11,323 nucleotides of DNA, taken from NCBI GenBank assembly GCA_037447655.1, contig JBBHKE010003198.1, forward strand, positions 64,001 through 75,323, read 5' to 3'. Made by a program: the position numbers and the translations under genes. The notes beneath the pieces were generated by a model that was not told where the DNA came from, made no database searches, and saw only the letters and a list, made by a program, of their open reading frames with translations. Numbering within the stretch: position 1 is the stretch's first letter; every line of letters starts with the position of its first letter. Positions 7,269 through 11,323 of the stretch are shown piece after piece. The DNA comes from Zygnema cylindricum (lineage: Eukaryota; Streptophyta; Zygnematophyceae; Zygnematales; Zygnemataceae).

Positions 7269-8152
7269 CTCTCTTCGAGAGATCTCCTTCTCCAGATTTT
7301 CGTCAAGAGGTAGCTCTTTATCTTCTTCCTCAGAGGACTCATCCTCCTCGGTCTCCCCTTTCACTTGTGTGACCACAAGTGCCTTCTTCTTTTCTCCGGA
7401 AGAACCCCCTCCACGGTTCTCTTGGAGCCTCAGCTCTGACAACTTGGTGCACTCCACTATGAAGTGTCCCGGTTTTTTGCAAAAATGAGAAACACCCTTT
7501 AAGGGCCTCGGTCCTCCAGAATGATATTTCTATCCTTTGAAGTTGCTGTACGGCTTCCTCGAATCCTTCCCCCATCGGTTCGTTCCGACAGCTAAAGCTT
7601 GAATGCTCTTTTCTCCTCTACGAATCTCAATAGTGTTCTCCTTAACAAGTATCATCCAGACCATTGTATTCCACTTCCAAGAATTGTCATCCATTTCCAG
7701 CACTCGGTAAACTATGTTCTCACACTCATAAGACAACTTCATGATGAGGGTGTTGACCTTCATATTCATTCTTCTTTTCCACCTAGCACACTCCATCTTC
7801 ATATATAAACAAGAGAGATCATTAGAGTAATCCCACATTTTTCCCCCTTTGTAAGTGTAATCTCCTAGCCTTTGCTTGGCCAACTTTAGCTCTTGAATGG
7901 TACCACCTCTATAGATCTCCACTAAAGTCACCCACAACTCCTTGTCCCTTAGAATATGAAGATGAGAGGTTGCTAGAGCTTGAGTAAGGTGCCTCAAAAT
8001 GAAAATTCTGGCAACCATGTTTGTGTATTCCCATGTTTGAATATTCTTTTCCTCGGTCTTCACGACCACCACTCCGGGTGTTGTGGCGATAGGAAAAAGA
8101 GGTGTCTCCTTCCCTTTCCCTTTTTCGGACACACTGTTGTCACCGTCGTTTG

Positions 8153-8429
8153 TCTCCTCTGTTGGGACACATGCAGTGTGATGTTACTAAGAGTACAAAT
8201 GTATGTAATTCTGAGAGAGATGATGAATAAAATGCCTGAGTGCATTTATATCTCTACAATGTCATGCCTCTCTGAAATGCCTGAATGAATGGTGGAATGA
8301 GAAGGTGCCATATGTCAGCTTCCACCACAAACAGCCGCTCGCCAAATTCTGTACTTTTGTACAAATGAAGGTTCACGCAATCGCCGATTTGATTTCGTAT
8401 GTAATGTTTCTCCTCCGTTGGGACACATG
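8153..8429. mobile_element. 235-bp insert flanked by 21-bp direct repeats in E2 gag
   Basis: The 21-bp repeats at 8153-8173 and 8409-8429 match at 20 positions and both encode CVPTEE in the gag frame. Together with the gag frame being restored when one repeat plus the insert is removed, this marks 8174-8408 as a later insertion with a target-site duplication. A 21-bp duplication is longer than transposons of the hAT, Mutator or LTR classes make, and it is in or just above the range of LINE-primed insertions. I see no poly(A) or simple-repeat tail and no convincing pol III A/B boxes, so a SINE is not supported. A TATA-like TATAAATG lies on the minus strand at 8243-8250. The family is unknown. 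Confidence 0.75.
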
Positions 8430-8587
8430 ATGCTTCAGAAAACCTCACTCCACTTAACCTCACTCCCTGAGATGGACGTTTCACTTGTCCACCGAGAATA
8501 CCCCAGTATCGTTTTTCACACAAAGCCCCAACCATCATGGCTTCCCAATAAATGAACCCAGACCCGTTGAAGATGGGCACCCTAGAG

Positions 8588-8602
8588 GGTGGGCCCATAA
8601 CA
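8588..8602 (-). promoter_or_regulatory. E2 primer-binding site overlapping the gag ATG
   Basis: The minus strand reads TGTTATGGGCCCACC from 8602 to 8588, directly after a CA that fits as the LTR end (8604-8603). Fourteen of these bases, GTTATGGGCCCACC, are complementary to the anticodon stem-loop of plant tRNA-iMet as I recall it. The signal and its spacing from the LTR end match E1. The ATG at 8598-8596 inside it opens the gag frame. A weaker alternative PBS of the usual kind, TGGTCTCAGCTG (8680-8669), matches TGGTATCAGAGC at 9 of 12 positions. I prefer the longer exact match. Confidence 0.65.
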
Positions 8603-8811
8603 TGCAATTCCATGTCACCCATTGGACAATTCGAAAAGCCTCTAGGCAGTTTTTGACTAACCCACTTTCAGCTGAGACCACTGCTACCCAAGCAGGCAAA
8701 TAGACAATCTCACTGCACCACTGTGCAGTTTCGACTCCCCAAAGTCCCCACAAAAATAATTAGAGAAAACGTTCAACTAGGCGATTACTTATAAGGTGGC
8801 AAAGATACCAA

Positions 8812-8819
8812 TATTTATA
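8812..8819 (-). promoter_or_regulatory. TATA box of the E2 5' LTR
   Basis: The minus strand reads TATAAATA about 215 bp before the gag ATG. A start site some 30 bp downstream would give a leader of roughly 185 nt. No in-phase upstream start competes with the gag ATG. Confidence 0.55.
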
Positions 8820-9164
8820 CAAGCTCTATGGGAGAGAGGCGTCTACCTCCCAAATCCCGTAAGTCCTAAACCCCTCTCACAACCCCTATCTACTAAAGTT
8901 GAACCAATCAGAAGACTGTACAATACTGAAAGGTACCATGGCCGATGTCCTTTCTGTACGACCTGTGTACGACAAGGTCATTTAGTGGAAGTCTGTGTCA
9001 TTCGGACTTGTCCTCATGCTCCCCGGGATTCTCGCTTCCCAATGTTATCTTGCCATGTAGCGCCAGGTCATGATACTTCCGAAAACTGCCAAAGCGACCA
9101 TTCAAGGATCTCGGCGATGATGCGTGTTGTCAGATCCAAACCGACTTTTAATATTAGTTGTTGA

Positions 9165-9189
9165 AAACAAATGTCCAGTACATTTGTTT
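9165..9189. repeat. Hairpin in the E2 LTR, conserved in E3
   Basis: AAACAAATGT and ACATTTGTTT form a perfect 10-bp stem around the loop CCAGT. The homologous site in the E3 LTR (11049-11077) keeps the stem while the loop differs (GCGAT). A GCAC abuts the stem in both when oriented alike. Confidence 0.75.
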
Positions 9190-9593
9190 CGTGCACATTC
9201 ACGTTCGCACCATAATTTAACTTTTTTCCATGTTCTCTATCCGTAATTCCGTTAATCGGATTAACGTACCTAAACACTGTTAAATAGAAATCAAACCCTA
9301 TGTAGTGTAACGATCTTCTACGATAGACCGGTTAAAGCTGACGGCTACGCCTCGCTTTGCCGGTCGGATGCCTGTCGGACTCACCTTTTGTTGATAGTGA
9401 CTTATGTCACTCCTTAGTCCTGCCTATGGAGCTGAGGCAGCCATGGCTCCACCACACTCTCTTTCCTTCAATGACTACAACAAGTATGGGGGCTAGAGAG
9501 AGACGGTGGTGGCAGGTTGCCTTATTCTTTTTTTTTTAATCTATTTAGGCCTAGAAAATACCCCCTACATCCAGCGATTTCAATAGTGATTAG

Positions 9594-9827
9594 CGGAAGC
9601 GTGATGAGAGGAAGAAAGATAAAGATAAGCCTTATCGAAACTTTGGTGGAAAAAGAGGAAGAGGAAAAGAAAGGGGAGCTTCGAAAGGAGGGGTTTGCTT
9701 CTTTTGTAGGGAACCAGGTCACTATAAGGTGGAATGTCCTTGTTTTGAAGAAATTAGAAGTTGGAACGTGAATGAGGAGAAAGAAGGGGAAGAGGAGAAA
9801 CAGGATGAAGATATTTTGGATCTTTAG
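9594..9827 (+). pseudogene. E3 gag C-terminal fragment with CCHC zinc knuckle
   Basis: This frame begins after a stop at 9591-9593 and runs 77 codons to a TAG at 9825-9827. It opens with a basic Lys/Arg/Gly stretch and then gives CFFCREPGHYKVEC from 9696, an intact C-x2-C-x4-H-x4-C zinc knuckle, the nucleic-acid-binding motif of Gag. A short acidic tail ends in DEDILDL and a stop. The corresponding knuckle in E2 has lost its first Cys; this one has all four ligands. There is no start codon in frame, because the N-terminal part of gag is separated by the E2 insertion. The protease DSG motif expected further on is absent. Confidence 0.85.
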
Positions 9828-10527
9828 TATGTGGAAGAGAGAAAAGCACACAAAAAATTCACAAAAGCAACATTGTGCTTTTGGAGGTATAAGGGAGGTA
9901 AAGAGAAAGGAGGTACTTGAAGAAGTTAAAAATAATGAGGATATTTTCATAGATATTTTGGAGACAGAACACTGGTCGAAAGAGGAGACCTCAACGGATT
10001 CCATGGAAAGGGGAGAAGAAAATCTAGAGGGGTCTCCTAAGGATAGGGGAGAAGAGGAATATTTAATGAAAGGTTTAGGGGAGGAGAAATATGTTTTGGG
10101 AATCAAAATAGAAAGTGATAGTGGAATGAATTCCATGGGAGAGAGTGAGGGAAGTTCAGAAAATGGGGTAATTATCATGGACAAATATATGTGTACGGAA
10201 GATGTAGATTTTATGAGGAACTTAGTGGGGACTCACGATTTAAGGATAAATTTGGGGGGTAATGGATTTGACATCACTAATGGGAGTGATGCCATTTATG
10301 AAGGTGTGCTTATAAAAGGTTTAGCATCTGGGTATGTGTTGCATGTTGGGGATGGGGCTCGTTATTTGAACTGCAAGTGGGAATCCAGATTTTGCTCGGA
10401 TGAAAAAGGGATGAGGTGGATAAAATCCTTGCTTCAAATACCCGGATTTTTGAAAAATGGCATGCAAAATAAAATGTGTGATGCAATTATTACTTCGGTT
10501 CATCTAATACATTTTTTCAAATACTAG
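9772..10527 (+). CDS. E3 ORF, 251 codons, with a reverse-transcriptase-like block
   Basis: An ATG-initiated open frame overlapping the end of the gag fragment in another frame. Residues 1-20 are basic and residues 45-97 are strongly acidic. Residues 98-114, LMKGLGEEKYVLGIKIE, closely resemble the copia RT stretch MKDLGEAxYVLGIKI that normally follows YVDD, and the E2 copy reads LGEARYNLGIQME. Residues 131-153 (NGVII...FMRNLVG) weakly recall the next E2 block (GGVIIFDDQM...FMKS). The YVDD box itself is absent, as are integrase and RNase H. Residues 154-251 have no family I recognise. The best reading is a frame surviving in a deletion derivative; expression as a protein is unproven. The stop is followed by 115 bp and the polypurine tract. 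Confidence 0.5.
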   Translation: MRRKKGKRRNRMKIFWIFSMWKREKHTKNSQKQHCAFGGIREVKRKEVLEEVKNNEDIFIDILETEHWSKEETSTDSMERGEENLEGSPKDRGEEEYLMKGLGEEKYVLGIKIESDSGMNSMGESEGSSENGVIIMDKYMCTEDVDFMRNLVGTHDLRINLGGNGFDITNGSDAIYEGVLIKGLASGYVLHVGDGARYLNCKWESRFCSDEKGMRWIKSLLQIPGFLKNGMQNKMCDAIITSVHLIHFFKY

Positions 10528-10650
10528 GGTATTTTCTTAAAGTTTTATGAAATGAAAAGAAAAAGGAAAAAAATGTGTTTGTTTTTGTTGTATTTTTGTG
10601 TGTTATCAAGTGTGAGTTGAAAGAAAAGTAGACTAGAAAATAAGGGGAGT
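10528..10650 (+). other. E3 3' untranslated segment and polypurine tract
   Basis: This is an A/G- and T-rich stretch without coding signals, ending in AAGGGGAG (10643-10650) directly before the TGTTG of the LTR. The tract is the plus-strand primer site of a copia element and fixes the plus orientation of E3. Confidence 0.8.
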
Positions 10651-11048
10651 GTTGAAATTTAAGAATTTTCTAGGTCTGGGTTACGATAGAAAAGAGCAGA
10701 GGCAGTCCGCCTCTAACTCCTTTCTCCAAACCTTCACACTTGTTGTAGTCATTGAAGGCTGGATAGGGAGCTAGAGCCATGGCTGCCTAGGCCTTCTAGA
10801 GAGATAGGAGCAGATATTGGTATATTTACCAAAAAGGGATTTGTCGGACCCAGAAATTGATCTTGGTACCAACTGTCCGTAAAATCACCCATAGCCGTTA
10901 GCTTTGTTATATTAGTCTAAGACCAATGCTGAAGAATATAGGGTTTGATAGATATATAAATATTAACATGTAGGACAATTCACTTAACGGAAAAACAGAT
11001 TGTTAGAACATAGACACAATTAGTTTTAGTACGAATTAGGGTACCGCA

Positions 11049-11077
11049 CGAAACAAATGTGCGATACATTTGTTTCG
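11049..11077. repeat. 12-bp perfect hairpin in the E3 LTR
   Basis: CGAAACAAATGT and ACATTTGTTTCG flank a GCGAT loop. It is the counterpart of the hairpin at 9165-9189 in the E2 LTR, with a longer stem and a different loop. Confidence 0.8.
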
Positions 11078-11170
11078 ACGGCTAGAATTAAAAGCCGGTC
11101 TTCATCGAACAGCCTTGGTAGGAGCCGATATCGCGGAAAGGGTATTTTGGCGTTCTTCGCACGCCGCCAC

Positions 11171-11251
11171 TCTCTTCTTCCCTCTGCCTCCCTCTGCCTC
11201 CCTCCCCCTCCCTCCCCCTCCCCCCCCCTCCCTCTCCCCCTCTCTCTCGCG
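11171..11251. repeat. C/T-rich tract, G-quadruplex-prone on the minus strand
   Basis: About 80 bp consist almost only of C and T, with repeated CCCTC units and a C8 run. On the minus strand this gives many successive runs of three or more G separated by one or a few bases, a classic quadruplex-forming layout. It is missing from the E2 LTR, so it expanded or was inserted in this copy. Arg/Glu/Gly-rich ORFs across it are by-products of the repeat. Confidence 0.85.
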
Positions 11252-11323
11252 CTCGAATGAGAAAAATGATTTAGGATTAATGAAAAATATTGTGACATAT
11301 ATCAAGTTTTTGCCTTCATATCA

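Larger units (their letters stand above)
7264..8598 (-). pseudogene. E2 gag remnant with zinc knuckle
   Basis: Gag would form the virus-like particle and bind element RNA. The likely start is the ATG at 8596-8598, giving MGPPSRVPIFNGSG and then FIYWEAMM, which fits the N-terminus of copia Gag (VPxFxGxxxxxW). This start lies inside the primer-binding site. After CVPTEE the frame is split by a 235-bp insert, and it resumes at 8152. Removing the insert and one repeat copy (256 bp) restores the frame exactly. The next block, WEYTNMVARIFILRHLTQAL, and a region around LVEIYRG fit the Gag core. A TAG at 7530-7532 precedes the zinc knuckle SHFCKKPGHFIVEC, where the first Cys has become Ser (TGT to TCT, 7488-7490). 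An acidic Glu-rich tail follows and is cut by E1 at 7264. Few lesions for its apparent age, but not functional. Confidence 0.9.
1018..9585 (-). mobile_element. E2: decayed Ty1/copia element, interrupted by E1 and by a small insert
   Basis: Read on the minus strand from 9585 down to 1018, this is 5' LTR, PBS, gag with zinc knuckle, protease, integrase and reverse transcriptase. That domain order (protease-integrase-RT) defines the Ty1/copia superfamily. The element is cut by E1 (3681-7263), which lies on the opposite strand, and by a 235-bp insert in gag. It is truncated at 1018 by the E0 LTR, so RNase H and the 3' LTR fall outside the window. Many stops and frameshifts in pol, and a lost integrase catalytic Asp, show it is dead. 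It sits inside E3. The base pairs after its 5' LTR (GTGAT, 9586-9590) are the expected target duplication, but the partner copy is not visible. Confidence 0.9.
8603..9585 (-). repeat. E2 5' LTR
   Basis: On the minus strand the LTR starts TATTGAAATC at 9585 (TG decayed to TA) and ends at GCA before the PBS, 983 bp if that boundary is right. It is homologous to the E3 3' LTR, which begins TGTTGAAATT at 10651. A 21-nt block (9465-9485) and a 15-nt block (9435-9449) are identical in both and 15 bp apart in both. ATAGGGTTTGAT follows at matching distance. It also holds an A/T-rich run near 9530-9539 and a CGTTAATC-G-GATTAACG palindrome (9250-9266). No protein-coding gene is credible here. The 3' boundary could instead be near 8682. 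Confidence 0.8.
9586..11323 (+). mobile_element. E3: 3' portion of an older copia-like element
   Basis: On the plus strand this holds a Gag zinc knuckle, an ORF with an RT-like block, a polypurine tract and the start of a 3' LTR. Its left side is cut by E2, whose 5' LTR begins at 9585 on the opposite strand. The LTR is homologous to the E2 LTR but well diverged, so E2 and E3 are related elements that are not recent sisters. The distance from zinc knuckle to LTR is under 1 kb, so protease, integrase and most of RT are missing. It is an internally deleted or non-autonomous derivative. The 3' LTR runs off the window. Confidence 0.82.
10651..11323 (+). repeat. E3 3' LTR, cut by the window end
   Basis: It begins TGTTGAAATTTAAG after the polypurine tract and shares ordered landmarks with the E2 LTR at matching distances: identical blocks at 10738-10758 and 10774-10788, ATAGGGTTTGAT at 10938-10949, and the long-stem hairpin at 11049-11077. 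If it is as long as the E2 LTR, about 310 bp lie beyond the window. A possible TATA box is TATATAAATA at 10953-10962, though its counterpart in the E2 LTR is not at that position. A pyrimidine-rich tract absent from the E2 LTR lies at 11171-11251. No gene is present. Confidence 0.82.

Noticed and set aside
8174-8408. SINE identity for the small insert in gag
   Set aside because: No poly(A) or other tail at either end, and the only B-box-like stretch (GGTTCACGCAATC) departs from consensus and sits near the wrong end.
8669-8680. TGGTCTCAGCTG on the minus strand as a conventional tRNA-iMet 3'-end PBS
   Set aside because: It matches only 9 of 12 bases, against a 14-base exact anticodon-arm match at 8588-8601 that has the same LTR spacing as E1. 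It is kept as the alternative boundary.
8535-8753. 72-codon minus-strand ORF upstream of E2 gag
   Set aside because: It opens with TTG rather than ATG, covers the LTR end and PBS, and lies in another frame from gag.
9522-10184. 220-codon minus-strand ORF, rich in Ser, Phe, Leu and Pro
   Set aside because: It is antisense to the gag knuckle and RT-like ORF of E3 and mirrors their Glu/Lys-rich purine codons. It also crosses the E2/E3 junction.
11026-11305. Minus-strand Arg/Glu/Gly-rich ORFs and a plus-strand Pro/Ser-rich ORF
   Set aside because: They are translations of the C/T repeat tract in the E3 LTR.

Overview
The window looks like gene-poor nuclear DNA of a land plant. It is a stack of nested Ty1/copia-type LTR retrotransposons, and I see no host gene. 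The plant assignment rests on copia Gag/Pol motifs, LTRs of the form TG...CA with 5-bp target duplications, telo-box motifs (AAACCCTAA), and a primer-binding site that matches the anticodon arm of plant initiator-Met tRNA as I remember it. I cannot narrow the species.

Four insertion layers can be read, labelled E0 to E3. E3 (plus strand, 9586-11323 and beyond) is the oldest visible layer. It has a Gag zinc-knuckle remnant, a 251-codon ORF carrying a short reverse-transcriptase motif block, a polypurine tract and the start of a 3' LTR. E2 (minus strand, 9585 down to 1018) is inserted into E3. It keeps a 5' LTR, a PBS, gag, protease, integrase and most of the reverse transcriptase, and it is decayed by stops, frameshifts and lost catalytic residues. 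Its RNase H and 3' LTR lie beyond the left edge.

E2 has in turn been hit three times. A 235-bp insert flanked by 21-bp direct repeats sits in gag (8153-8429). E1 (plus strand, 3681-7263) is a complete non-autonomous LTR element with a CATTT target duplication in the gag-protease linker. The 3' part of a third LTR (E0, 1-1017), from an older relative of E1, sits in the RT domain. Taking out E1 with one CATTT, and the gag insert with one repeat copy, makes the E2 reading frame continuous from the gag ATG to the protease DSG, with only two stop codons. That is strong internal support for this reading.

E1 is the youngest and most unusual object. Its two LTRs of about 1.33 kb differ at only about seven substitutions and one indel by eye. 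They enclose 928 bp of apparently non-coding DNA. The sequence directly after its 5' LTR is complementary to the anticodon stem-loop of tRNA-iMet rather than to the tRNA 3' end, the 'half-tRNA' priming known from Drosophila copia and yeast Ty5. E2 has the same signal at the same place, and there the gag AUG lies inside the primer-binding site. The E1 LTR also carries a three-fold TGACTCA array with exact 10-bp phasing, tandem telo-box stem-loops and a terminal hairpin.

All counts and alignments were made by eye and no database was searched.
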